Shown piece after piece: positions 55,695-64,000 of a stretch of DNA of 64,000 bases. Made by a program: the position numbers and the translations under genes. The stretch is from Marinobacter sp. ELB17 (GTDB lineage: Bacteria; Pseudomonadota; Gammaproteobacteria; Pseudomonadales; Oleiphilaceae): NCBI RefSeq assembly GCF_000169375.1, contig NZ_AAXY01000004.1:248001-312000 (forward strand). The letters are read 5' to 3'. The first letter of the stretch is position 1. Every line of letters begins with the position of its first letter. The notes beneath the pieces were generated by a model, which saw only the letters and a list, made by a program, of their open reading frames with translations, ran no database searches and was not told the DNA's origin.

Positions 55695-55721
55695 GCTGGC
55701 GCGCCCGAAAGGGCGGCCAGC
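55695..55721. terminator. Hairpin between VF530 and the tmm operon end
   Basis: GCTGGC-g-CGCCC-gaaa-GGGCG-GCCAGC, a long GC-rich stem with one bulge, lying between the converging VF530 gene and the 36-residue gene. It can serve both transcripts. Confidence 0.65.
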
Positions 55722-55729
55722 GTTTGCGT

Positions 55730-55840
55730 TTAAAGCTTGGTTACAAAGGTGCGTGCCTGGTACAGGGCCAGGCCACTGAGCACAATAATAACGGCAACGG
55801 CGAGCATGTCAGCCCCCGGATAACCCCAGAAATCAGACAT
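55730..55840 (-). CDS. 36-residue membrane protein in the tmm operon
   Basis: Too short for routine gene finding. ATG 55840 is preceded by a strong AAGGAGACACT ribosome site and the frame stops at TAA 55730. The product MSDFWGYPGADMLAVAVIIV (first 20 residues) has a single membrane helix (about 11-29) and ends LYQARTFVTKL. It follows the winged-helix gene after 38 bp on the same strand. It may be a transporter's small subunit. Coding is supported by the ribosome site and a typical single-span layout. Confidence 0.65.
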   Translation of the reverse strand: MSDFWGYPGADMLAVAVIIVLSGLALYQARTFVTKL

Positions 55841-55878
55841 AGTGTCTCCTTGGTCAAAATTTTAGGTGGCACCGGCTA

Positions 55879-56172
55879 TCAGGCCAGTGCGGTGTCGCGC
55901 ATCCGTTGACGACCGAAGTCGTTGAGCCTGAATTTGAACAACACGCGGCCAGCGCCAAAATAGGCTTGATGGTCGAGCTCTTCCTCAACGCTTTCGATGA
56001 TGCCGCTGGAGAACAGGTCAGTCAGTGTGACACGGGTATTGCCACGCCAGTAGGCACCGCTGAGGCCGTATTCACTCATCACCGCATCGGTGATTTGCCA
56101 GTCCCATATGCCGCTATTCTGCCGGTCATGGATCAGCTGTAGAATGCGGCCTTTCATGTGCAATTTATTCAT
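55879..56172 (-). CDS. Small winged-helix-like protein of the tmm operon
   Basis: ATG 56172, six bases after GGAG, gives a 97-residue protein. Sequence pattern (GRILQLIHDRQNSGIWDWQITDAVM in parts, then a basic YWRGNTRVTLTDL and a C-terminal hairpin) suggests a winged-helix DNA-binding fold. Not a named family. Directly downstream of the DMT transporter gene; may regulate the operon. Confidence 0.6.
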   Translation of the reverse strand: MNKLHMKGRILQLIHDRQNSGIWDWQITDAVMSEYGLSGAYWRGNTRVTLTDLFSSGIIESVEEELDHQAYFGAGRVLFKFRLNDFGRQRMRDTALA

Positions 56173-56187
56173 GGGTTGCTCCAATGA

Positions 56188-57279
56188 TCATGAGTTGGCC
56201 GCACTCGCCGTAGCGGTGGACGTTTTGGTGTCGCTCGACACGGCACGGACTACCTCAAGCACTTCGTCGCTTTCCGTGAACATGACAAACCCGCCTATTA
56301 CGAACAGGGCCAAGCCTGCAAGGAAGTTCCAATCCGGAAATTCGAGGGTGAACGCGGCGAGGAAGATGACGGCAAAAAGCCCGTACAACGCCGCAATCGC
56401 TTGCCCTCGCCCAACGCCTATCAGTGGGAAAGACTTGTACCAGGAGACATAGCAGAAGGCGAAGCTCACGCCCGCCAGCATCAGCCAGCCGATGACCGCC
56501 CAGTTGAACGTGGCGATGACCAGTTCCACAACCGGTTGGTCGGTAAAGAGGTAGATCGCTGGTAAAATCAGCACAACCCAATACAGGACTTCGGCCGTGA
56601 ACCTGACCGTAATACCCACATCCGGATCGGCCACATCCAGCCCTCGGCCTGCGATTGCGCCCTCTACACCCCAGCCAATGGCTGCCATTGCGCCGCCCAG
56701 ATAGCCAAGCCAGCCGGCGTCGCCGGTGCCTGTGATTTCAGCAATAATGCCGGGTGCATAGACTGTCACGCCACCTGCCAGGATGATAAAAATGCCCACC
56801 GCTGCGCGTTTGGTGATCTTCTCCTGATACCAGAGCCTGGCCAGGGTGGCGCCGATGATGGGGTACATCAGCGCTGAAATGGCCGCGAAGGCTCCGCCGA
56901 TGTAGCCTATCGCCAGATACGAACCAAAGATGGCCATCGGGCCACCAAATATAGCGCCGATGAAGAACCACTTGGATATAAAACGCATCTGCCTGATGGT
57001 GCGAACGTATTCCCCCAGTTTGCCCAATACCCCGTTCCAGACAAACAGAAAGAACAACACGGCAATGGCGTTGAAGGTTGTCAGCACCGCTGCAGCCAGC
57101 AGAAACTGGGCGTTGGTATCGAAACTCAAATTAATATAGGGCGCTTCAAACCACACAGCGGACCCTGGTACATACCAGGCACCCCAGAGCACGGCGGCCC
57201 ACATAGCCCACATAAAGCCCCAGCGTATGCTGCTGGAGGTGAAACGCGACCGAGCCTGGCTCAGGCTTGGTTGATTCAT
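56188..57279 (-). CDS. DMT/EamA-like transporter of the tmm operon
   Basis: The 363-residue protein has about ten membrane segments ([21 protein letters not shown] start; [38 protein letters not shown] near the second repeat). Its ATG overlaps the tmm stop by four bases (ATGA), so the two are coupled. Substrate could be TMA import, TMAO export or another methylated amine; not determinable here. Confidence 0.85.
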   Translation of the reverse strand: MNQPSLSQARSRFTSSSIRWGFMWAMWAAVLWGAWYVPGSAVWFEAPYINLSFDTNAQFLLAAAVLTTFNAIAVLFFLFVWNGVLGKLGEYVRTIRQMRFISKWFFIGAIFGGPMAIFGSYLAIGYIGGAFAAISALMYPIIGATLARLWYQEKITKRAAVGIFIILAGGVTVYAPGIIAEITGTGDAGWLGYLGGAMAAIGWGVEGAIAGRGLDVADPDVGITVRFTAEVLYWVVLILPAIYLFTDQPVVELVIATFNWAVIGWLMLAGVSFAFCYVSWYKSFPLIGVGRGQAIAALYGLFAVIFLAAFTLEFPDWNFLAGLALFVIGGFVMFTESDEVLEVVRAVSSDTKTSTATASAANS

Positions 57280-58646
57280 ACAGTCTCCTTTGCTGGCTGG
57301 GTTTGCTTCACTTTGAGAAAGGCATCCAGAGAATCGTCCATCGCATCCATCCAGGGCGTATGGTGCACAGGCGCCAGGGTGCCCGTCAGCGTGGAGCGGT
57401 AGCTCTTGTTGCGGTACCCAAGAATGTCCTCTTCCTTATCGTGTTCCCACTGCTTGAAAATATCGGCAACGGCGGTTACATCGAACGCCGGGTAGTCGGT
57501 CGGTTCAAGCAGATCCTGTATGTAGGCGGCCTGAAAATCGATCTCGTCGACGGGATCGGCGAGCTTCAGCTCGCGGGCGACCCATTCACGGCTATCGGCC
57601 GCCATGGCGTCGCTTGCCGGCAGTGTGATGCGGCCGAGCATCACATCACGGGCATACCAGGCCTGGGCGTCGAACATGTTGAAGGTGTAGTACTGATCCT
57701 GCATGCCAAGGAATATCAGTTTGGGATTGGGCAGGGAAACGATGCCCTTGTACAGGCCTTCCGGGTACATCCGGTTGTGCGTGGTCAGCGTCAATTCGTT
57801 GGGCAGGAACGGGAAGTGGTGCTGGTACCCGGTACACAGAATGATCGCGTCGACTTTTTTGCTGGAGCCATCCTTGAAATGGGCCGTCTTGCCGATCACT
57901 TCCGTTAGCAACGGCACTTCGGTGAAGGACTCCGGCCACTCGAAGCCCATGGGCTGTGAACGATAGCTGAAGGTGACCGATTTGGCGCCGTACTTGTGGC
58001 ACTGTGTGCCTATGTCTTCTGCGGAATAGCTGCTGCCGATCAGCAAAAGATCCTTACCTTTGAACTCGCAAGCGTCGCGGAAATCGTGGGCGTGCAGCAC
58101 ACGGCCGGGAAACTGCTCCAGACCTTCAAAATAGGGCACGTTGGGGGTCGAAAAGTGCCCGGTAGCAACGATGACATGGTCGAACTCTTCGGTGCTCAAT
58201 TCGTCCTGTTTTAGGTCCCGCACCGTAACCGCGAACTTGTCGGTGGCTTCGTTGTGGTCAACCCAGTGCACCGCGGTGTTAAAGTGGATGTACTGTCGTA
58301 CATTGCTCTTGGCCACACGGCCCATAATGTAGTCGCGCAGCACCGCGCGGGGCGGGTAAGATGGGATAGGGCGACCAAAATGTTCTTCGAAGCTGTAATC
58401 CGCGAACTCCAGACATTCCTTGGGGCCGTTTGACCATAAATAGCGGTACATGCTGCTGTGCACGGGCTCGCCATAGGCGTCCAGGCCCGTTCGCCAGGTG
58501 TAGTTCCAAAGACCGCCCCAGTCGCTCTGTTTTTCGTAGCATACGATTTCGGGGATATCTGCACCGGCGTCGCGGGCTGCTTCAAAAGCACGTAATTGGG
58601 CCAAGCCGCTGGGGCCTGCACCTAAAATGGCAATTTTAAAACTCAT
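57276..58646 (-). CDS. tmm: Trimethylamine monooxygenase (FMO family)
   Basis: NADPH-dependent flavin monooxygenase that oxidises trimethylamine to trimethylamine N-oxide. The 456-residue product has the FAD motif GAGPSG (9-14), the NADPH motif GSSYSAED, the FMO signature [11 protein letters not shown], and long matches typical of bacterial Tmm: [41 protein letters not shown]. Length equals that of characterised Tmm proteins. First gene of a four-gene operon; the 210-bp conserved element lies about 130 bp upstream. Confidence 0.93.
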   Translation of the reverse strand: MSFKIAILGAGPSGLAQLRAFEAARDAGADIPEIVCYEKQSDWGGLWNYTWRTGLDAYGEPVHSSMYRYLWSNGPKECLEFADYSFEEHFGRPIPSYPPRAVLRDYIMGRVAKSNVRQYIHFNTAVHWVDHNEATDKFAVTVRDLKQDELSTEEFDHVIVATGHFSTPNVPYFEGLEQFPGRVLHAHDFRDACEFKGKDLLLIGSSYSAEDIGTQCHKYGAKSVTFSYRSQPMGFEWPESFTEVPLLTEVIGKTAHFKDGSSKKVDAIILCTGYQHHFPFLPNELTLTTHNRMYPEGLYKGIVSLPNPKLIFLGMQDQYYTFNMFDAQAWYARDVMLGRITLPASDAMAADSREWVARELKLADPVDEIDFQAAYIQDLLEPTDYPAFDVTAVADIFKQWEHDKEEDILGYRNKSYRSTLTGTLAPVHHTPWMDAMDDSLDAFLKVKQTQPAKETV

Positions 58647-58777
58647 AATGATTCCTGTTTAAGGCGTTGTATCGAGCACCGGGCAAGAGCGGCCAGGGCG
58701 ACAACTGGAAGCGAAAAAGGGCTCAGCTTTGACCGGTAACGATCAACCCATGAGGTTTCGCAGTGAGACACACCAAA
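58647..58777. other. tmm leader and promoter region
   Basis: Between the conserved element and the tmm start. No clear -35/-10 pair; the ribosome site CAGGAATCATTATG-like segment is at the start. Confidence 0.35.
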
Positions 58778-58987
58778 TTCGGATTGACCGATGGCGGAAT
58801 AGGATGCAGACAGCAACTGTCGGAAGAGACAGAGAGTCAGGAGTGGGAAGACCACAGATCTGAATGCGAGATGTCGAGAAAACGCCTGAGGGAAGCGCTC
58901 GGATGGCTAAAGCATAAGAAAAATGCTTGGTGACTCGCACGTCAGGGGCGGCACCTTAGCACATCTTGGGCTGCGGCGTTTTTGCTG
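58778..58987 (-). ncRNA. Candidate structured RNA or leader element, copy 2
   Basis: Second copy of the element at 40631-40856. Stems: CTGTC/GACAG (817-821/828-832 of the 58,000s), GTC/GAC (36-38/50-52 of the 58,800s), TGCGAG/CTCGCA, TCGAG/CTCGG, CGC/GCG and AAGCAT/ATGCTT. Loops of the first, second and third stems contain GGA. The plus strand ends GGCGTTTTTG. The minus-strand copy precedes tmm as copy 1 precedes the second ABC operon; the plus strand faces the chemoreceptor gene. Confidence 0.5.
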
Positions 58988-59141
58988 GGTGGCCGTTTAA
59001 GCCTGAGAAGCTCAAGTTATCTTCCACGATGCCGATACGTCGATAACAGGATTGGGGTTTTTGTGTTGACCCGAGCCGGGTCTCTAGATTAGATGTCTTG
59101 CTTGTAAACGCCACAATCATAACAACAATGGAGATTCTACC

Positions 59142-61022
59142 GTGAAGTTCAACTTGTCCTGGCGCCAGAAGTTCCGGATGCTCATCGTCGTAACATTGAC
59201 AGGCTTGACCATTATCGCCGGGGCTATTTTCTGGGGATTAGAGGCCGTTTCATCGTCCTATGAGTCCGTTTATCAGATATCACGCTACGAAACGAGCGCG
59301 AGTAAGCTTGTCACCAAATTGAACACGGTTGAAAAACAACTCAGCACGCTCTCCGGGGGCGACCAGGATGAGCTGCTGGCGAAGCTGGATGAGCTAACAT
59401 CAGACGCCGAGGCACTGCAACGCCAAGCAAACCAGCTGAACGATCCAGGCAGTATCCGCTTTGCGGAGTCCATTTATACGGAAGCCGAACGTTATGTGAC
59501 GCTGCGTCGGGAAGGGCTGCGGCAGACGACGGTGCTCGGTTTGTCTGACTCGGCCGGGATTCGCCAGGAGCTCGCTGTCGTTATGGCACAACTCCAGGAG
59601 GAGTCATTCGGCCTGATTGATGAGGCTATTCTTGAAATCGAGAGAACATCCTATAATTACATGAACACTCGCGATCCCGCGCTGGCGGAAGCCTCAAGCC
59701 AAGCCATTAAGGTGCTGGAAGATTTTGTTAAAGAGTACGAGTGGGAAAACATCGTGATTGGCGAAAAAACCCGCGAGTACCGTGACGCGTTTGACCGAGC
59801 TGATGCCGTTCTGCAACAAATTGCCACCGCTTCCAACAATGCGGAACAAGCCGGCGGAAACCTTCAGCAGCAAGTTATAGCTCAAAGTGAGGCTCTACAA
59901 TCCGGTCTTATTGCGAGCACTCTTTTGAACGCCGAAAACGCCAAAGTGTCGGCCAAAATGGTCAGCATTGGCTCTATTTTACTGTTTGCACCTTTGTTGG
60001 TTCTGGTGCTGTTCCTTACCTCGCGGGCTCTGGTTAGCCAGCTCAACCGGGTGGTTGAGCTCTTGTCGCGGGTGTCAGAGGGCGACCTCACAAAGAAACT
60101 GACACTCGGCGACAATGCCAACGATGAATTCAACATTCTGGGCAGGGCCACCAACCAGATGATCGATAAAATCGGCGCGCTGATGCGAGAGTCTATTGCC
60201 GGCACCCGGGATTTGATCGAGGTTCATCGCGAGCTTGAAAAAACCATGGTTCGACTGGCACACAACAACGAGATAGTTGAATCCCAAACTATCCTGGTGG
60301 CCACTGCCAGTCAGCAAATATCCGTCACCCTGAACGATGTTGCCGAACGCGCATCGCAGGTGGGTGTTGCTACTCAAGCCGCCAACGAGTCGGCGCAGTC
60401 TGGGGCTCACGTGGTTGAAGCCAGCGTGACCTCCATGCGCCTGCTGTCGGGGGTCATTCAAGATACCCATGGCCATGTCAAACTGCTCAACCAGGCCAGC
60501 GCCAAGGTCACCGGCATTATTGGCGTCATCAACAGTCTGGCGGACCAAACCAATCTGCTGGCGCTTAACGCTGCGATTGAAGCTGCTCGGGCGGGTGACG
60601 CAGGGCGCGGTTTTTCAGTGGTGGCTGACGAAGTTCGCACCCTGGCACAAAAAACCGTTGCCGCCACCACCAACATTGTTGGCATTATTGACGAGCTCAA
60701 CTTGCAGACCACCAGCATGGACACCCTGGCTAACAACGGGCTCAAAATTGCGAAAGAAGGTGAACACCATGCGTCGCAGATTGCAGGCGCTATGGGTGGG
60801 GTGGCTCAATCGATTGTCACCTTGAACTCAGAAATGGATCAGGTTGTGGTTGCCGTGGAGGAAATTTCCGTCACCACTGAGGACATTGCGCAAAAAATGG
60901 AAGAAATCCGCGGGCAGAGTGTCGAAACGCAAGCCATTGGCGCTGAGCTTGGCAGGCAGAATCAGCGTTTGTCCGAGCAGGCTAATGTGATTTCCGAAAG
61001 CACACGGCGCTTTAGTGTTTAG
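59142..61022 (+). CDS. Methyl-accepting chemotaxis protein
   Basis: Transmembrane chemoreceptor. 626 residues: TM1 (about 12-33), a helical periplasmic sensor of about 240 residues, TM2 (about 275-295), HAMP (about 296-350) and a signalling domain with the tip hairpin [20 protein letters not shown] then [18 protein letters not shown] (about 466-505). The large helical sensor is of the helical-bimodular size class. Divergent from tmm across copy 2 of the conserved element, so sensing of methylated amines is an attractive guess. Confidence 0.93.
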   Translation: MKFNLSWRQKFRMLIVVTLTGLTIIAGAIFWGLEAVSSSYESVYQISRYETSASKLVTKLNTVEKQLSTLSGGDQDELLAKLDELTSDAEALQRQANQLNDPGSIRFAESIYTEAERYVTLRREGLRQTTVLGLSDSAGIRQELAVVMAQLQEESFGLIDEAILEIERTSYNYMNTRDPALAEASSQAIKVLEDFVKEYEWENIVIGEKTREYRDAFDRADAVLQQIATASNNAEQAGGNLQQQVIAQSEALQSGLIASTLLNAENAKVSAKMVSIGSILLFAPLLVLVLFLTSRALVSQLNRVVELLSRVSEGDLTKKLTLGDNANDEFNILGRATNQMIDKIGALMRESIAGTRDLIEVHRELEKTMVRLAHNNEIVESQTILVATASQQISVTLNDVAERASQVGVATQAANESAQSGAHVVEASVTSMRLLSGVIQDTHGHVKLLNQASAKVTGIIGVINSLADQTNLLALNAAIEAARAGDAGRGFSVVADEVRTLAQKTVAATTNIVGIIDELNLQTTSMDTLANNGLKIAKEGEHHASQIAGAMGGVAQSIVTLNSEMDQVVVAVEEISVTTEDIAQKMEEIRGQSVETQAIGAELGRQNQRLSEQANVISESTRRFSV

Positions 61023-61060
61023 CTAGCACAGAACTCTCCGCCTGAGTGGTCGCTATGCCT

Positions 61061-61108
61061 CGGAAATAAAAGGCAAACAGCACAACAGGCGGGCGCGATT
61101 GCGCACCG
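61061..61108 (+). repeat. 48-bp repeat upstream of pntA (second copy at 53487)
   Basis: Ungapped match to 53487-53534, beginning CGGAAATAAAAGG. It lies about 180 bp before pntA. A following GCACC/GGTGC hairpin is present only here. Confidence 0.55.
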
Positions 61109-61286
61109 TGTTCGGTGCCTGAAGGCACGCTGAGATAAGTTGAGCGTATAACGAAGCAGATTTATGGTTTTAAACCGGGTTTTTGCCTTTCGCAACACAG
61201 CAATTCCTGAGCAATGTCCTGAAGTTGCACTAGGCTATAGATAGCCATTCATTCGATTCATCGGTTCAGCTGAAGGGTATCTGCAC

Positions 61287-62864
61287 ATGAAGATCGGTAT
61301 TCCAAAGGAAATTTACTTAGACGAGCGACGAGTTGCGGCAACGCCACCCTCGGTGCACAAACTGATTGGGCTGGGCTATCAGGTTACGGTAGAGGCGGGT
61401 GCAGGCGAGGCGGCGCACTATCACGATTCGGCCTATGAGGCCGTTGGCGCGACCATTGCAGCGGATGCCGGCGCTTTGTGGAGTGACTCGGACTTTATTC
61501 TAAAAGTTCGCGCACCCATGGAAAATCCGGCGCTGGGTAAGCACGAAGCCGATCTGATGAAGGAAGGTGGTTTTCTGGTCAGTTATATCTGGCCGGGGCA
61601 AAACCCTGAGCTTCTGCAAAATCTCGCCGCCCGTAAAATCACCACCTTCGCTATCGACAGCCTGCCGCGAATCAGCCGGGCCCAGAAAATGGATGCGCTA
61701 AGCGCCATGGCGAATATTGCCGGATACCGCGCGGTGGTGGAGGCGGCCAGTCATTTTGGGCGTTTTTTTACTGGCCAGATGACGGCCGCAGGAAAGGTGC
61801 CGCCGGCCAAGGTGATGGTCATAGGTGCCGGTGTGGCCGGACTTGCGGCTGTGGGCGCTGCCAACAGCTTGGGTGCGATTGTGCGGGCGTTCGACACCCG
61901 GCTGGAAGTGAAAGAACAGATTGAAAGTATGGGCGCCGAATTCCTGCAACTGGATTTTGGTGAGGAAGAGGGCAGCGGCACCGGCGGTTATGCCAAGCAG
62001 ATGAGCGATGAGTTCATCAAGGCGGAGATGGCGCTGTTCGCGGAACAGGCCAAAGAGGTGGATATCATCATCACCACCGCTCTTATTCCCGGCAGACCCG
62101 CACCTAAGTTAATTACCGCGGACATGGTGAAATCCATGAAGCCCGGCAGCGTGATTGTCGACCTGGCGTCCGAACGCGGCGGCAACTGCGAGCTCACCGA
62201 GCCTGGCAAAATCGTCGAGAAGCATGACGTTACGCTGATCGGCTACACAGATCTGCCAAGCCGCATGGCCAAAGTGGCCAGTGACCTTTACGCCACCAAC
62301 CTGTTTCACCTTGTCACCGAACTGACGCCAGAGAAAAACGGCCAGCCACAGGTGAACATGGAAGACGATGTTATCCGTGGCCTGACCGTAGTGCTGGATT
62401 CAGAAATAACCTGGCCACCGCCGCAACCGCACACGCCGGTCAGTCCCAAGGCTGCGCCCGGAACGGAAGAACCCTCAGCGGAACAGAAAGCGGCGGCGCG
62501 CAAAGATTCCGAGCGCCGCAGTTTAATAGGCAAGGGCGTACTGTTGATTGTCACCGTTGCCGCGCTTTATGGCATCGGCGCTCACGCACCGGATAGCTTT
62601 CTGAGGCACTTCACCGTGTTCGTGCTGGCCTGCTTTATTGGCTGGCAGGTTGTCTGGAATGTAACGCCTTCTTTGCACACACCCTTGATGAGTGTGACCA
62701 ACGCCATCAGCGGCATTATCGTGATTGGCGCCATATTGCACCTGGCGCAGGCGGAAAATCTTGCGGTTGGAATTATGGCGTTTGTGGCGGTGCTGATTGC
62801 CAGCATCAACGTAGGGGGCGGCTTTCGGGTTACCCATCGCATGCTCAAAATGTTCCGCCGCTAG
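61287..62864 (+). CDS. pntA: NAD(P) transhydrogenase, alpha subunit
   Basis: Proton-pumping transfer of hydride from NADH to NADP+. The 525-residue product joins the NAD-binding domain I ([42 protein letters not shown] Rossmann region in parts) to C-terminal membrane segments (from about 410). Twelve bases before pntB. Provides NADPH, which Tmm and the MDR enzyme need, although a link is only suggestive. Confidence 0.96.
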   Translation: MKIGIPKEIYLDERRVAATPPSVHKLIGLGYQVTVEAGAGEAAHYHDSAYEAVGATIAADAGALWSDSDFILKVRAPMENPALGKHEADLMKEGGFLVSYIWPGQNPELLQNLAARKITTFAIDSLPRISRAQKMDALSAMANIAGYRAVVEAASHFGRFFTGQMTAAGKVPPAKVMVIGAGVAGLAAVGAANSLGAIVRAFDTRLEVKEQIESMGAEFLQLDFGEEEGSGTGGYAKQMSDEFIKAEMALFAEQAKEVDIIITTALIPGRPAPKLITADMVKSMKPGSVIVDLASERGGNCELTEPGKIVEKHDVTLIGYTDLPSRMAKVASDLYATNLFHLVTELTPEKNGQPQVNMEDDVIRGLTVVLDSEITWPPPQPHTPVSPKAAPGTEEPSAEQKAAARKDSERRSLIGKGVLLIVTVAALYGIGAHAPDSFLRHFTVFVLACFIGWQVVWNVTPSLHTPLMSVTNAISGIIVIGAILHLAQAENLAVGIMAFVAVLIASINVGGGFRVTHRMLKMFRR

Positions 62865-62876
62865 GAGGCACCCGCT

Positions 62877-64000
62877 ATGAGTTCAGGACTTGTCAGTGTG
62901 GCCTATGTGGTCGCTAGCGTGCTGTTTATTCTCAGCCTTGGAGGCTTGAGCCATCAGGAATCGTCGCGCCGCGGCAATCTTTACGGGGTTGCCGGCATTC
63001 TCATTGCGCTGGTGGCTACTGTGGCCAGCGTTAGCGACAGCGGGCTTGTTGCTATTGTGATTGCGGTGCTGGCGGGGGCCAGCATTGGCATTGTTATCGC
63101 CAATAAGGTGGAAATGACCCAAATGCCACAGTTGGTGGCGCTGCTGCACAGCTTTGTCGGCTTGGCTGCGGTGCTGGTGGGCTTTTCTGGTTACATCGAG
63201 CCGCTGATACAAACAACCGGTGCCGAGCACACCATCAAGTTGGTGGAAGTGTTTCTAGGTGTGTTTATTGGCGCCGTTACCTTCACCGGCTCACTGATTG
63301 CCTGCGGCAAACTGGATGGCCGTATCGACAGTAAAGCCCTGACGTTGCCAGGCAGGCACCTGATGAACCTGGTGGCGCTGCTGGCGTCGGTGCTTCTGGG
63401 TGCCTGGTTCCTGGGCACCGACAGCATTGCCCTGGGCGTGATTGCACTGGTACTGATGACGGTGATTGCCGCCGCTTTGGGTGTGCATTTAATCATGGCC
63501 ATTGGCGGTGCCGACATGCCAGTGGTGGTTTCGATGCTCAACAGCTACTCCGGCTGGGCCGCAGCGTCTATCGGTTTCATGCTGGGCAATGACTTGCTGA
63601 TCGTAACCGGTGCGCTGGTTGGCAGCAGCGGCGCGATCCTCAGTTATATTATGTGTAAGGCCATGAACCGGTCGTTTGTCAGCGTTATTTTGGGTGGCTT
63701 CGGTCAAACCAGCAGCAGCTCTGCCGCTGCCGGATCTGATCAAACGGCTTTGGAAACCAATATCGATGAGGTATGCGAGGAGCTGCGTAACGCCGATTCG
63801 GTGATTATCGTACCGGGTTACGGCATGGCCGTAGCTCAGGCCCAGAATGGGGTTAGCGAGATGACCAAACTGCTGAAGGCGCGCGGAACAACGGTGCGCT
63901 TTGGCATCCATCCGGTTGCAGGCCGGCTGCCCGGGCACATGAACGTACTGTTGGCGGAAGCGAATGTGTCTTACGACATAGTGCTGGAGATGGACGAAAT
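62877..64000 (+). CDS. pntB: NAD(P) transhydrogenase, beta subunit, 3' end cut by window edge
   Basis: Membrane and NADP-binding subunit of the transhydrogenase. ATG 62877 follows GAGG; 374 codons are visible of about 460-480. The translated part has eight or nine membrane segments and then the NADP-binding [12 protein letters not shown] and [21 protein letters not shown] motifs, and runs to the edge at YDIVLEMDE. Confidence 0.96.
   Translation, partial: MSSGLVSVAYVVASVLFILSLGGLSHQESSRRGNLYGVAGILIALVATVASVSDSGLVAIVIAVLAGASIGIVIANKVEMTQMPQLVALLHSFVGLAAVLVGFSGYIEPLIQTTGAEHTIKLVEVFLGVFIGAVTFTGSLIACGKLDGRIDSKALTLPGRHLMNLVALLASVLLGAWFLGTDSIALGVIALVLMTVIAAALGVHLIMAIGGADMPVVVSMLNSYSGWAAASIGFMLGNDLLIVTGALVGSSGAILSYIMCKAMNRSFVSVILGGFGQTSSSSAAAGSDQTALETNIDEVCEELRNADSVIIVPGYGMAVAQAQNGVSEMTKLLKARGTTVRFGIHPVAGRLPGHMNVLLAEANVSYDIVLEMDE

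Noticed and set aside
61103-61118. GCACC-N6-GGTGC as an NtrC-type site before pntA
   Set aside because: The spacing between half-sites is one base off the NtrC consensus and the gene is not a nitrogen gene; more likely a hairpin.

Overview
The window looks like a piece of a marine gammaproteobacterial chromosome, most likely Marinobacter or a close relative. The metK-ahcY / ArsR-methyltransferase / tkt-epd-pgk-fba order resembles the Pseudomonas-type arrangement, while the many quaternary-amine genes (betIBA, two betaine-type ABC transporters, trimethylamine monooxygenase) and a DUF3494 ice-binding protein suggest a salty, possibly cold habitat. The genus is an inference from gene content, not a measured result.

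Layout. 1-9.4 kb: S-adenosylmethionine cycle (ahcY, metK, a SahR-like regulator with two matching palindromic operators), then tkt-epd-pgk-fba on the other strand, ending in a terminator. 9.4-21.5 kb: accessory region with at least six attC-like sites and no integron integrase in view (CALIN type). It carries YefM/YoeB, a ParD-like/RelE pair, a broken AbiE pair, two HigBA modules, a small lipoprotein, a complete IS21-family element, a Y1 transposase gene, four decayed copies of another Y1 element and an IS91-like remnant. 21.6-27.2 kb: an enolase-superfamily enzyme, small conserved genes and a first betaine/proline ABC operon. 27.5-36 kb: mixed housekeeping and stress genes (DUF2237, GST, aldehyde dehydrogenase, MscS, serine hydrolase, a degenerate-GGDEF/EAL protein) and a dead molybdoenzyme fragment. 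36.1-40.4 kb: a second betaine- or TMAO-type ABC operon with two permease domains fused in one protein. 41-44.7 kb: PAS and YHS proteins, an MDR oxidoreductase coupled to a proline-racemase-family enzyme, and a small lipoprotein. 44.8-48.7 kb: betI-betB-betA with a BetI operator. 48.9-55.7 kb: Sel1 protein, ice-binding protein, SNF transporter, leucine dehydrogenase, EamA transporter, NlpC/P60 lipoprotein, VF530. 55.7-58.6 kb: a four-gene trimethylamine monooxygenase (tmm) operon including a 36-residue membrane protein. 59-64 kb: a chemoreceptor and pntA-pntB (pntB runs off the end).

How it fits together. The betaine genes make glycine betaine from choline, two ABC systems import quaternary amines or related osmolytes, and Tmm makes TMAO, so a large part of the window serves osmolyte supply. 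The most interesting signal is a ~210-bp multi-hairpin element present twice (about 40631-40856 and 58778-58987), directly upstream of the second ABC operon and of the tmm operon in the same orientation, with compensatory base changes between the copies. It may be a structured RNA or leader linking TMA oxidation to osmolyte import, or a dispersed intergenic repeat.
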